NCBI GenBank assembly: GCA_965220075.1
Contig: OZ244806.1
Span: 2,418,001-2,482,000 of the forward strand
DNA from: G965220075 sp965220075
Lineage (GTDB): Bacteria; Chloroflexota; UBA11872
Direction: 5' to 3'
DNA: 64,000 nt
In this document: one piece after another, positions 1-9,200 of the stretch
Position numbering within the stretch: position 1 is the first letter of the stretch
Layout: every line of letters begins with the position of its first letter
The notes under the pieces: model-generated
The model's input: only the letters and a program-made list of their open reading frames with translations
Databases searched by the model: none
What the model was told of the DNA's origin: nothing
Program-made: the position numbers and the translations under genes

Positions 1-1
1 T

Positions 2-223
2 GGTCCCGTGGTTACCGGCGCCGAGAAGACCCGCCGGGTTCAGCAGCTGCTGGCTACGGACGCCGCAGGCGTCGAGCTGAGCGCCAGCCACGCATACGCC
101 GACAGCAGCACCGACGCGGACCTGCTGCTGCTGGTTGGCCATCCGGCCGCCGTACACCCGGACGCGGAGCTGGCGAATCTCGCGCGGCGCCTGGGCTGGC
201 CGATCATTGGGGCAGCTGCGTAG
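2..223 (+). CDS. HAD-IB family phosphatase, C-terminal fragment (cut by window edge)
   Basis: The frame is open from the first bases of the window, so this is the 3' end of a longer gene. The visible ~73 residues match the end of HAD superfamily subfamily IB hydrolases (phosphoserine-phosphatase-like). A Lys lies in GAEKTRRVQQLL, followed by AYADSSTDADLLLLVG, the usual Y-x-DS-x-x-D motif that binds Mg2+. Then come HPAAVHPDAEL and a closing GWPII. The family removes phosphate from small metabolites or phospholipid precursors; the substrate cannot be told from this fragment. The upstream nucleophile motif DxDGT lies outside the window. The stop is TAG at 221-223. Confidence 0.75.
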   Translation, partial: GPVVTGAEKTRRVQQLLATDAAGVELSASHAYADSSTDADLLLLVGHPAAVHPDAELANLARRLGWPIIGAAA

Positions 224-318
224 AGCGCCGCGACCGGACGCCCCACGGCACCCGCATACGTCTCGCCGAAGCGGCGCTATGCTAGTCTCCCGCCGCGCCG
301 AAGACTGAGATCCGGCCG

Positions 319-684
319 ATGGACGCCATTCAGCGTGAGCGCGTGAACCGCTGCCTAGAGGACTTTCGCGCGGGCACCCTTACCGAAGCAGACCTGCGTT
401 CCACGCTGGAATCGCTGGGGAGCGGCAACGAGCCCCGCCAGTCGCTTCTGTACGTGCAGGCCGGCACCGCCGCGGTCTCGTCGGAGATCGTGGGAATGTT
501 CATCGTCGAGGATGGCGAGACCCTGGAAGGATCGGCGAATCCCGACGATTGGCCCTACAAGACCGTGCTGGACGCAATTCAAGACGGGTGGTGCATCATC
601 AAATTTCCCGAGGTTGCGCTTCTGATGGACGAGACCAAGATGTACGGGCCGGGCGTCGAGTTCATTCTCGAGAAACGGAGGTAG
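319..684 (+). CDS. conserved hypothetical protein, 121 aa
   Basis: I do not recognise a named family. The protein is acidic, cytosolic (no signal peptide or membrane segment) and starts at ATG 319. The N-terminal ~40 residues look helical (MDAIQRERVNRCLEDF). The C-terminal half contains the aromatic-rich stretch DDWPYKTVLDAIQDGW followed by IIKFPEVALLMDE, which looks like a conserved core. It ends 6 bp before the PhyH dioxygenase, so the two are almost certainly co-transcribed. It may be an accessory protein of that enzyme; this is inference from spacing only. Confidence 0.6.
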   Translation: MDAIQRERVNRCLEDFRAGTLTEADLRSTLESLGSGNEPRQSLLYVQAGTAAVSSEIVGMFIVEDGETLEGSANPDDWPYKTVLDAIQDGWCIIKFPEVALLMDETKMYGPGVEFILEKRR

Positions 685-690
685 GGGCGG

Positions 691-1572
691 GTGCGCACGC
701 ATAACTGCGGCCCTACGCTGAACGACTCCCAGGTTCTGGAGTTTTGCAAGACCGGCTACCTGTGCCTCGCGGGGGTCGTGCCGGACGACGTGAACCGCCG
801 CACGACCGAGTGGTTGGACGCGCACGCGCCGCACATCGAGCCGGGCGACTTCGCGAATCACGAGCCCACGGAAATCCTCGACGAGGATTGGTTCGCGCAA
901 GGAGTCATCCTGAACCCGCAGGCGGCCGGCGCCGTGCGGTCGATCCTGGGCAAGAGCTTCGCGTTGCCGCAGAGCATGGCCAGCCACCGCGTCCACATGC
1001 CGGCGCGCGGCTACGGTTGGCACCGCGACGGGCAATCGATGTCTGAGCGGGAGCTGCACTATCTGCAGGTGTACTACTACCCGCAGGACACCACGGTTGA
1101 AATGGGCGCGACGGCGTTCCTGCCCGGATCACACCTCTATTGGCCGTCCGGGCAGTACAGCATGGGTCTCTACGGCATGTTCCGCGGCACTGTCTCCAGC
1201 GCGGCGCCGGCCGGCTCCATTTTCATAACGGCCTACTCGATCTGGCACCGGCGCACCGAGTCGACGGACAAAGGGATTCGCAATCTGCTCAAGTACAACT
1301 ACTGGCGAACCGTGCCGCCCGAGCGTGACTGGATCATCGAGCCCGGGTTCGACATGGCCACGGCCGGCTACGGCCAGACGGATGGGGCGCCGCCGCAGAA
1401 GTACCGGATCAACAACGAGGTTGCCAAGATGTTCTTCTGGCTCAGCGGCAAAGCGGATGAGTTTGGAATCATGGGCGGTCAAGGCTGGCCGTCGTTGGGC
1501 CAGATGGACCATCGCCCGTACGGTTTTCCGGGAGATCCGACAGATAGCCGCCTGATCGATTCGACTGTCTGA
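691..1572 (+). CDS. phytanoyl-CoA dioxygenase (PhyH) family Fe(II)/2-oxoglutarate oxygenase
   Basis: 293 aa from a GTG start placed 6 bp after the previous stop. The family hydroxylates small molecules or acyl chains using Fe(II), O2 and 2-oxoglutarate. The iron-binding triad is visible: H111 and D113 in GYGWHRDG, and a second His, H186, in IWHRRTES. R197 (GIRNLLKYNYWR) is well placed to hold the 2-oxoglutarate carboxylate. The region between, with FLPGSHLYWP, is the usual jelly-roll core. No transit signal is seen. PhyH-like enzymes are highly expanded in some marine Chloroflexota and Poribacteria, and the natural substrate is rarely known. It lies directly behind the 121-aa unknown gene and may act with it. 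Confidence 0.85.
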   Translation: MRTHNCGPTLNDSQVLEFCKTGYLCLAGVVPDDVNRRTTEWLDAHAPHIEPGDFANHEPTEILDEDWFAQGVILNPQAAGAVRSILGKSFALPQSMASHRVHMPARGYGWHRDGQSMSERELHYLQVYYYPQDTTVEMGATAFLPGSHLYWPSGQYSMGLYGMFRGTVSSAAPAGSIFITAYSIWHRRTESTDKGIRNLLKYNYWRTVPPERDWIIEPGFDMATAGYGQTDGAPPQKYRINNEVAKMFFWLSGKADEFGIMGGQGWPSLGQMDHRPYGFPGDPTDSRLIDSTV

Positions 1573-1696
1573 GACCGGGCTGCACGCGCGATGATGCGCT
1601 CGGCCGCCTGAACGGCGCTTAGCGCCGTTTGAGCGTCGGACAGAGCCCGCGCCTCTGCGTGGCCGTGCCCGTCGGGGGCCTGACTAAGGGACGCCC

Positions 1697-2668
1697 ATGA
1701 CCGGAGAACCTCTCACGCCAATCGATCTAGCAGTGGGATCACAGGTGAAGCTCAAGTGGGGCGAGCCAGAAGCGCAGTGGCGGGTCGAGGGCGCCGTTGA
1801 GCGCGCGGCCGGCTGCGAGATCGCCGTGCGCGTGCCGCCGGGCACCATGTACCGCAGGTCGGACGGCACCCTATGGCGCGCCGATGACGACGTCTTGTAC
1901 AGATTCGTGATCGGCGCCTGGTGGCACGCCATGCAGTTCGAGGCGCCCGCTCCGCATTGGTACTGCAACGTAACCACGCCGCCGCGGCTGCACCATTCGA
2001 CAATCTCGTGGCACGACCTGGAAGTCGACGTGCAGGCCTATGCGGACGGCTCGTGGTCGCTCGCCGACATCCCCGACTTCATCGCGGCGGCCCGCGGCTT
2101 CCTGCCAAATCACGTGACGGCGTCGGCGCTGCAAGCGACGCAGGAACTTGTGGAGCGTGTGCAAGCGGAGCGCCCGCCCTTCCGACGATCGCGGGTAGAC
2201 CCACCCCATGGACCGGAAGAGCACCTGTTTTGGATGAGCAAGGGCGCCGGCGACGGGATGGCTTTGGTCGGATCGCGATTCGGCGCTTTCGCCGCCAGGA
2301 CCGCCGAACGAATCCTGAATAAGCTCGATCCCGCCGACACGTTCGCGGTCGGTTCCGGTCTTATGTCAATCATGTCGGAGCGCGCGCCTCCCCGTGACGG
2401 AGTCCTGGTTATGGGGTCTACTGAAGAGCTCGATGTTTTGGTGCGTGCCACCGCGGCGTTGCTGCATTGGAGCGCCGGCTGCAGGGCCGTGATGGTGCTC
2501 ACGAGCGACCGCGAGCGCGACCCCCTTGACGATCTCGCCCGCGCGATGGCCGCAGACCGCCGGTCGCCGCCGCTCTCCGTTCAGCTCGACGCTGCGCTGA
2601 CCAGGGCCGGCATCCCTCCGCGCCGCGTCAGCTCGGCCGCAACCCATGTCGCCGCCGTCTGGTTTTAG
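1697..2668 (+). CDS. DUF402-domain protein with an unassigned C-terminal half
   Basis: 323 aa, ATG start. Residues ~60-135 match DUF402 (FomD/Ntdp-like phosphohydrolase fold): WYCNVTTPPR, then ISWHDLEVDVQAYADGSW and ADIPDFIAA, the usual pattern of a DLxLDV strand followed by an acidic helix. DUF402 enzymes hydrolyse nucleoside 5'-di- or triphosphates or nucleotidyl-phosphonates with divalent metal. Typical members are ~150-220 aa, so the C-terminal ~150 residues are extra. Within them VLVMGSTEELDVLVRATAAL and AVMVLTSDRERD read like a beta-alpha-beta Rossmann-type unit, but I cannot assign it. No membrane segments. The next gene is convergent, with its stop 27 bp away. Confidence 0.6.
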   Translation: MTGEPLTPIDLAVGSQVKLKWGEPEAQWRVEGAVERAAGCEIAVRVPPGTMYRRSDGTLWRADDDVLYRFVIGAWWHAMQFEAPAPHWYCNVTTPPRLHHSTISWHDLEVDVQAYADGSWSLADIPDFIAAARGFLPNHVTASALQATQELVERVQAERPPFRRSRVDPPHGPEEHLFWMSKGAGDGMALVGSRFGAFAARTAERILNKLDPADTFAVGSGLMSIMSERAPPRDGVLVMGSTEELDVLVRATAALLHWSAGCRAVMVLTSDRERDPLDDLARAMAADRRSPPLSVQLDAALTRAGIPPRRVSSAATHVAAVWF

Positions 2669-2695
2669 CTCTCCAAACCGGATAGCCAGCTGGCG

Positions 2696-3982
2696 CTATC
2701 CGCGCAGGACGCCGCGGGCGATTTCCCTCGCCGTGGGTCGTTTGCCGTAGGTGAGCAGATAGATGCGGAACAGGCGCATCGCCAGGAATATCGCCGCGGC
2801 GGCTGAGGCCGCCAGTATGAGCAGCGCGGCAACTGTCTCGCCAACGCCGATGGCATCTACGGCGTGCCGCATGAGTCCGGTTACAGGCGCCGTAAACGGA
2901 ACAAGCGTCAGCACGCGCGCCAGCGGGCCTTCGGGCGAGGACAACAAGACGAAGTTCAGCCAGACCGGTATGAAGGCCGGCAGGATGACCAGCGCCGAGA
3001 CTTGATTGGCTTCGCGCAGCGAGGTCGTGACCGCACCCACCGCCGCCATGAGGGACGCAAAGAGCAGGTAGCCGAAGAGGAAGTAGGCGGCGGCGACCAG
3101 AATGTCGGACGGCGATGGCGCGGCGATCAGTGAAGCGGGTATGTCGACAATCAAGTTGACCAGCAGCAGTCCGATTGCGATGGGGGCCATCCAGCCGATC
3201 ATCTGCAGCAATCCAGCCGCACCGAGACCTAAGACCTTGCCCAGCAGCAGCGCGCTCGGCTTGACCGATGAGATCAACACCTCCATCACCCGGTTTTCCT
3301 TCTCCTCGGCGAGCGCGTTGAGCATGTAGCCGGCGCTGAAGAAGATCGAGACCATGAGCGACACGCCCACGACGATAAAGAACGCGGCTCTGCCAATCAC
3401 CGGCTCGCTGGCATCTTCGGCCGGGCTGCCGTCGGGCTGAACCTCCTCAGTCCGCAGGACGTACGGTACGGACAGGCGCTCCGTGAGCTCGGGCGAGACG
3501 TCCCGCGCAAACAGATTCGCCAGAACGAACCCGCGTAACGCGCCTGTGTATGAGCCGCCGCTCTCTGCGCCGAAAAGGCCCGCTATCTGTTGCTCGGCCA
3601 CGCGTACGCGCACCACCGCGCCGGTTGCGGCGAACTCCTCGGGGAAGATGAAGAGCGCGTCGATCTCCTCGGCGGCCAAAGCGGCAATTCCGGCGGCGCG
3701 GTCCGGCATGGGCACGAAAAGCGCGCCGGGCTGGCGGTGGTAGCCCGAGAAAAGCGCGCCGCCGCTCGCGCCCGTGTTGTCCACGTATCCAACACGGTCC
3801 GCTTGTTGTGTGCCGCCGCCAGCATCATCGTCGGCTTCACCGATGTTCACCGCCGTGTAGATCGCAAATCCCACGAGAGCGAGCGCGATGAGCACCGCCG
3901 GGGCGGCCGTCAGGATGATGTAGGACAGGCGCGACAGCGCCGTGCGGAACTCGTGGCGCGCCACGATGCGTACGTTACGCAT
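2696..3982 (-). CDS. ABC-2 type transporter permease (NatB-like)
   Basis: Membrane partner of the ATPase encoded just upstream on the same strand. I place the start at ATG 3982 (MRNVRIVARHEF), which overlaps the ATPase stop by 8 bp; a longer frame to 4030 is possible but adds a non-conserved N-terminus. The topology is that of NatB-type permeases: one N-terminal TM helix, a ~170-residue extracytoplasmic loop with FPEEFAATG, then a C-terminal block of about five TM helices beginning near FFIVVGVSLMVSIFF and containing the conserved cytoplasmic EEKENRVMEVL. NatAB transporters export Na+ or drugs; the substrate here is unknown. Confidence 0.85.
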   Translation of the reverse strand: MRNVRIVARHEFRTALSRLSYIILTAAPAVLIALALVGFAIYTAVNIGEADDDAGGGTQQADRVGYVDNTGASGGALFSGYHRQPGALFVPMPDRAAGIAALAAEEIDALFIFPEEFAATGAVVRVRVAEQQIAGLFGAESGGSYTGALRGFVLANLFARDVSPELTERLSVPYVLRTEEVQPDGSPAEDASEPVIGRAAFFIVVGVSLMVSIFFSAGYMLNALAEEKENRVMEVLISSVKPSALLLGKVLGLGAAGLLQMIGWMAPIAIGLLLVNLIVDIPASLIAAPSPSDILVAAAYFLFGYLLFASLMAAVGAVTTSLREANQVSALVILPAFIPVWLNFVLLSSPEGPLARVLTLVPFTAPVTGLMRHAVDAIGVGETVAALLILAASAAAAIFLAMRLFRIYLLTYGKRPTAREIARGVLRG

Positions 3983-4910
3983 TGGCGCTCGACACCCCAG
4001 GCGGGCGCCCGCCCCCGGCGCTTGTCCCACCCACGATGCTCAGGAATATCTCTTCCAGCGTGGGAGTCATGCGCTCAAATCTATCGATGTGGATGCCGGC
4101 GTCGAGCAAAGCCCGCAAAACTCCCTCCGCCGAACCATCGTCGGTGAGAGTGAGCCGCCACCCGTGACCCCGCCGCTCGGTCGTCTGCACGCCAGGCGGT
4201 TTGATCATCTTCATCGACGCATCGGATGACTCCACAAGCAGCGAATTACCGGCGTACCTGCGCCTTATCTCGCGCACCGCGCCGTTCAGCACCACGACGC
4301 CTTCATGGATCATGATCACGCGGTCGGACAGCTCTTCTACATCAGTCATCTGGTGCGTCGAGAAAAGAATCGCAGCGCCCGCCCGCCGCAGCTGGCCAAC
4401 AACGGTCTTCATGAGACGCACGTTGACCGGATCGAGACCCGAGAAAGGCTCATCGAGGACCACGAAGTCGGGCGCATGCTGGATGGTGGCCGCAAACTGC
4501 AAAAGCTGACTCAAACCACGGCTCAGCTCACCCACTTTCTTCGTCTTATGCTCGTGCAACTCCAGACTCTCAATAGCGCCAAGGGCCCGATCGATCACCC
4601 TATTGGCGGGCACTCCCTTCAGCTCGGCCAGGTACCTGAGCGTGGGCATGACGCGCAGTCCACGATAGAGACCGCGCTCCTCGGGCAAGTACCCGATACG
4701 CCGGCGAGCGGCGTCGTCAATTACAGAGCCGAACACCGCAACGTCGCCGCGGTCCGGTGAGAGAATGTCAAGCAGCATGCGGATGGTCGTGGTCTTGCCT
4801 GAACCATTGGGCCCTACGAAACCAACGGTCTCACCGGGCTCGATCGCGAGCGACACATCCCGCACGACGTCGCGATCGCCGAACCGCTTCCATAGACCGC
4901 TAGCGCGCAC
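3975..4910 (-). CDS. ABC transporter ATP-binding protein (NatA-like)
   Basis: 311 aa, ATPase of an ABC-2 exporter with the overlapping permease downstream. Walker A is GPNGSGKTT (residues 33-41). The signature LSRGLSQLLQF is the form normal for the NatA group, and Walker B is FVVLDEPFSGLDP, followed by the switch His in LFSTHQMTD. The C-terminal ~80 residues form the usual accessory domain. The annotated start is GTG 4910. However, a good Shine-Dalgarno (GGAGG at 4936-4940) lies 4 nt before an in-frame ATC at 4929-4931 and about 25 nt before the GTG, so the true start is uncertain. Confidence 0.85.
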   Translation of the reverse strand: MRASGLWKRFGDRDVVRDVSLAIEPGETVGFVGPNGSGKTTTIRMLLDILSPDRGDVAVFGSVIDDAARRRIGYLPEERGLYRGLRVMPTLRYLAELKGVPANRVIDRALGAIESLELHEHKTKKVGELSRGLSQLLQFAATIQHAPDFVVLDEPFSGLDPVNVRLMKTVVGQLRRAGAAILFSTHQMTDVEELSDRVIMIHEGVVVLNGAVREIRRRYAGNSLLVESSDASMKMIKPPGVQTTERRGHGWRLTLTDDGSAEGVLRALLDAGIHIDRFERMTPTLEEIFLSIVGGTSAGGGRPPGVSSANA

Positions 4911-5394
4911 TACGGTGGACTGCGAGACGATGCGTCCTCCAAGAATCTACGAGGTCACAAGTGTACTTGAGGCCCTAGTCAACACTCAAGCCGCTGAGCA
5001 CATCCGGGCGATCCCAGAGATCGTTACTGGCGAGCTCGACAGTCGAATGTAAATCTGATACAGAGTAATATTGTTTTGACTCGGATGAGGGCTTACGTTT
5101 AGGACTCACGGACTGTCTCCGTCCCCAGCGCGAGGAATTAGTTCGACTTCAGAACTGCTAACCAATCGCACGCGCCGATCGACCAGCGGCATGCGGTCCA
5201 GAGGCTCCGCCGCGCTCGCCAGCCCTCTGTAGCCCGAATCAACTTTGACAAATCTCCCCGCTCGAAGTCCTGATGACGTCTCCTTCAAGGCCCACTTGCC
5301 CCGCTGCGGGCGCGACGTTTGCAGCCGGTAGGCGCCAGGCCGGTGACGCTGTGGTTAGGCAAGACCGGCGCATTTTTTTTGCCGTCGCGCCGGC
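4911..5394. other. intergenic region, 484 bp
   Basis: Non-coding as far as I can tell. The part nearest the ABC ATPase carries the presumed promoter and the palindrome at 4958-4969. The stretch 5050-5105 is AT-richer (around aatattgttttgactc). A T8 run at 5372-5379 sits between GC-rich arms (CCGGCGC before, GCGCCGG after), but the T run lies in the loop, so it is not a standard terminator. A 60-codon TTG-started frame on the minus strand (5106-5288) has poor third-position GC and is not called. Confidence 0.4.
4958..4969. promoter_or_regulatory. short palindrome upstream of the NatAB-like operon
   Basis: CAAGTGTACTTG is a palindrome with 5-bp arms around a GT centre. It lies ~48 bp upstream of the ABC ATPase GTG start, in a locally AT-richer stretch. 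NatAB-type operons are often controlled by dimeric repressors (for example GntR/YtrA type), which bind such sites. No regulator gene is adjacent, so a role as operator is only a suggestion. Confidence 0.2.
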
Positions 5395-5850
5395 TCAGCG
5401 CCTGCGCGACGCCATCCACTCCTCGTGCGGCGGCACTTGCTCACCCACGACGTACAGAAAGTAATAAGACCCGGTGTCGCCCAGGAACTTGAAGTCCTTG
5501 CGCAACTCCTTCACGGTCTGCGCAAAGTCGCCGTGCAACCGCAAATAGTCGCGAAACGTCCCATGCTCGCCGGATAGCTCCAGCAAGCGGCGCGCGTTGC
5601 CGACGATGGCCTCCAGCTTGCGGCGGTTGCGGATTACGCGGGGGTCCTGCGCCAGCTGGTCGATGTCGGCCGCGCCCAGTCCGGCCACGGCCTCGGCGTC
5701 GAAATCGCGCATTGCCGCGCGGATGTCCGGCCACTTCGACTCGACGACGCTCCAAGCCATACCGGTCTGGAATACGGCCCTGCTCATCACCTCGAGGTAG
5801 TCGCCTGGCGATTGCGGATCTATCTGCTTCGGTGCCTGCATCTCGGGCAC
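5395..5850 (-). CDS. DNA-3-methyladenine glycosylase I-like protein, short form
   Basis: 151 aa. GTG start at 5850, with AGGAG six bases upstream. The sequence follows the Tag family core: SPGDYLEVMSRAVFQTGMAW, then VVESKWPDIRAAM, FDAEAVAGLGAADIDQLAQD, RVIRNRRKLEAIVGNARRLL, which is the helix-hairpin-helix glycosylase core that flips out 3-methyladenine. Tag proteins are usually ~185-195 aa and carry a zinc-binding Cys/His set at both ends. Here the N-terminal Cys-rich strand is missing and no Cys is visible, so zinc binding is lost. This suggests a divergent subfamily or a relaxed function. Confidence 0.65.
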   Translation of the reverse strand: MPEMQAPKQIDPQSPGDYLEVMSRAVFQTGMAWSVVESKWPDIRAAMRDFDAEAVAGLGAADIDQLAQDPRVIRNRRKLEAIVGNARRLLELSGEHGTFRDYLRLHGDFAQTVKELRKDFKFLGDTGSYYFLYVVGEQVPPHEEWMASRRR

Positions 5851-6218
5851 GTCGTACTCCTCTCATCGCCGCGCGACTCACGGCAGGGCGCCGGCGTACT
5901 TGAGCCGGACGGCTGTGAGCGCGCCCCTGCACTCTGCGCCCGGCACACCGCATGAGGCCGCCGCGGCCGGAACTCACGCGCCCCGCGCCGCCTACACAAT
6001 ACTGGAACCGGTAGCCAAGCTTCGGCTGCGCGCAAGGCTCTCGGCCGCGCCATTTGCCGCGATCCGCACCGCCGGGAGGGTTACCTCAACAGATCCGCAA
6101 GTCGACCGGCCGGTCATCGCGATTATCCTGTCCTGACGAACCACCCCGCGGAGCCGTGCGGGCAGACATTCCGAAATGCTGGTATTGAAGTCGGCCGGCT
6201 TGACGATGCGAGCACGCC
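5851..6218. other. intergenic region, 368 bp
   Basis: It separates the divergent Tag-like gene and the YfhO gene and should hold both promoters. GC-rich, with no frame showing a recognisable protein and no strong terminator or repeat seen. If the YfhO protein starts at ATG 6273 or 6321 rather than 6219, the non-coding region is up to ~100 bp longer. Confidence 0.35.
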
Positions 6219-9200
6219 ATGCGCCGCGCCGGCTGCGCCGCAATCAACGCCAGTCCGCCGCCTACGGACCTGATGGACCGGGAAGAGACGCGCGCCCCTA
6301 GGCGCGCGCCCGCTTTGGGCATGATCTCGCCAGCGCGGCTCGATCGGTTCCGCGGGGCGTTGCCCTTGATCCTGCTCGGGCTTGTCGTCCTGCTCGCGTA
6401 CGCGCCGGCGTGGACGCGCGGACAGGTCTACTTCGAGCTCGACACTTTCAAACAGAACGCGCCCTTCGCCGCCTTCGTATCTGAGGAGCTTCGCGCCGGC
6501 GAATTTCCGCTTTGGAATCCATATTTGTTCACGGGTTATCCCCAGTTCGCGGACGGGCAGGCCGGCGTTCTGTTCCCCCTGCACCTACCGTTCTTCCTGG
6601 CCGGGGCAGTGGAGGCGCTGCTGGTTTGGGGCCCGCCGTTGCGCAGCTTGTTGGCGGCGCTGGCCGCCTACGCCTTCGCACGCACGCTGAAGATATCGAC
6701 TGCGGGATCGGCCCTGGCGGGGATCACGTACGGGCTCGGCAGCTTTGGCGTGGCGCAACAGCATCACTTCAACATCGCGAATGCGGCGCCCGTGCTCCCT
6801 CTGGTCCTTGCCGCCTGGGAGCGAGCTTTCGCGGCCGGCTCGGCGCGCCCGCGTCTGGCGTGGCTGGGTCTAGCCGCCTTCGCTCTCAGCCTGGTCCTGC
6901 TGGCCGTGCAACCGCAATTGGCGCTGATCACGGGATTTGGGCTGGGGACGTACGTCATCGCGTCGCTGGCGGCCGGCCGATGGCGCGTTTCGACCGGCCG
7001 GCGCGCGACCTTGCAAACGGCCACGTGGGCTCTCGGCGGAATGGTTGCAACGGTGGCTATCGCCACCGGCCTGGCGGCCGTGCAGGTGGTTCCACTGCTC
7101 GAGCTCATCGCCGAGTCGGAGCGCGCCGACGTGTTGGACCTTGCCGAGGTCTCGCGGTTCTCGGTTCCGCCTCTGGGCGCCGCGCAGCTCGTGTTTCCCG
7201 GCGTGTTCGGGCGCCAGGACGGCTACTGGTTCATGTGGAACGCCTGGGAAACCGCCTTCTACGCCGGAGTGGTCCCGCTGGCGCTGTCTCTGATCGCGTT
7301 GGCCCGACCCAACCGCTTGATAATCGTCCTGGCTCTTGTTGGCATAGCCGCCGCGCTTGTAGCCCAGGGCGCCGACGGACCCACGCCGGCATTCGACGCG
7401 GTGCGCAGGATCCCAGGCTTCGATAGAGCGCGCGCGCCGGGTCGATTCGTGATGATCGCGATCCTGATGATCGGGCCTCTGGCCGGCTGCGGTCTGGACC
7501 GCCTGCGCCACACTGCCGCGCCGCGGCTCGGTGCGTTTCTGGCACTGCTGCTCGTTACCGCCGTCGCCTCCCTTGGCACGATTCACCTGTGGGCACGCTC
7601 GGGCAGCGAAGCCTCCCAGGCCGTCGAGCAATGGCTTCTCTCGCATCGGGAGCTAAGCATGATCCCAGGCGATCCGACGCGCACGGCATTGCTCATGGAC
7701 TCCACCAATCCGCTGCGCCCGGCGAATCTACTCCCGCTGGCTGCTGGTCTCCTTTTCCTTGTGATCGTAGTCGCCGCAGCGCGCGCGCCGAGCTTCCGGC
7801 GCTGGCTGGCTCCCGTTGGCGTGGGTTTGGCCGCCGTGGAGCTAGCGTTCTTGGCAGCCACCTTCCACGCCGCTACGCCGGCGTCGGACCTCTTGCGCGA
7901 GGTTGAGCTCGAACGGGGAATCACCGGGCCGCGTAGCTATCCCCGTCTGTTCGTTTCAGAGGCCGTGGAGCGCGGTTCCAACCGATTCCTGCTCGCACGC
8001 GCCGCCGAAGCCAGCGGGTACGCGCCGCTTGTGCCCACGCGCACTAAGAACCTCATCGACGCCTGGCACGACAATCCTCCACGCATCGCAGAGCTGCTTG
8101 GCGTGGAGACGGCGGCTTACCTGGATGACGGCGTGACGGGATTCCGAAGCCACTTGGTGGAAGGCGCAACCGTCACGTTTTCTCTAAACCGGCCCGCCCT
8201 CGTCGTCGACCGCTGGTCACCGCATTGGGAACGGACGATCGAGCTACCCGAAGTCACGGGCATTCGCGCAGCCCACTTGGTTCTCTCCATGGATGGGGGC
8301 GTGGACGCGGCGCAAGGGGAGCCGGTCGGAGCGGCCACGTGGCTGCGTGACGGCACGCCTCTCTCCGACCTGCCGCTGCTCGCCGGCGTTCACGTATCCG
8401 AGCGAACCGCCTTCGGCGCGCTCAAGGTGCGCGATCCGTCACACGGGCTTGGCGAGTTAGCCGCCTCATTTGGCGAGAGCCTCGGGAGCGTCTACACGCT
8501 GGCCCGCCTCGATTTCGAGGGACCTGGAACGGCTGACACGCTGGAGCTACAGGTCAGCCGCCCGGGCGTGGCTGTGACGCTGCACGGCATTTCAGTCATC
8601 GACCAAACGGGCAAGCCTCAGCGCTTCTGGTTCCCGCTGCTAGATCGTAGCGGCGCTCGAGAGCCGTTGCTGCTGGGACACTTCGAGTCCCGGCCTCGTG
8701 CGCGGCTAGTTCAACGAGTTCGTCTGGTCCGCGACGCTGAAGACGCGCTTAGAGAGGTTACGCGCCTGGGCGCGGAGCGCGCCCGCCGCACGGTCATCGA
8801 GGCCGGTGCGTGGGGCCCCTCACTTGACCCCGGGCTTGTCAGCGAAGCGGCGCCCGATCCCCGCTTCGTCGCTCACGCACGTCTGCTTGAGGAATCATCG
8901 AGCGAGCTGACTATCGAGACCCAGTCTTCCGGGCCAGCGATGCTGGTACTGCGCGATGCGTACTATCCCGGCTGGAAGGCCACGGTCGACGGCGTCCCGG
9001 CACCGATCCTGCCGGCGGACCTCGCAAGCCGTGCGGTGCCTGTCCCGCCCGGCGCGCACCGCGTCGAGCTGCGCTTCGAGCCTGGGTCGTTCAGGCTGGG
9101 CGCCGCCCTTTCGGCCGGCTCGCTCGTCCTTCTGGCCTTGCTGCTGCTGGCAGTGCGGCACTGGCCCCGCATCGCCGGGCGTCTCCGCCGGCCGAGAAGC

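Noticed and set aside
5106..5288. 60-codon minus-strand frame
   Set aside because: TTG start, no clear ribosome site, weak third-position GC and no recognisable sequence.
5372..5379. T8 run as an intrinsic terminator
   Set aside because: The flanking complementary arms place the T run in the loop, not after a stem.
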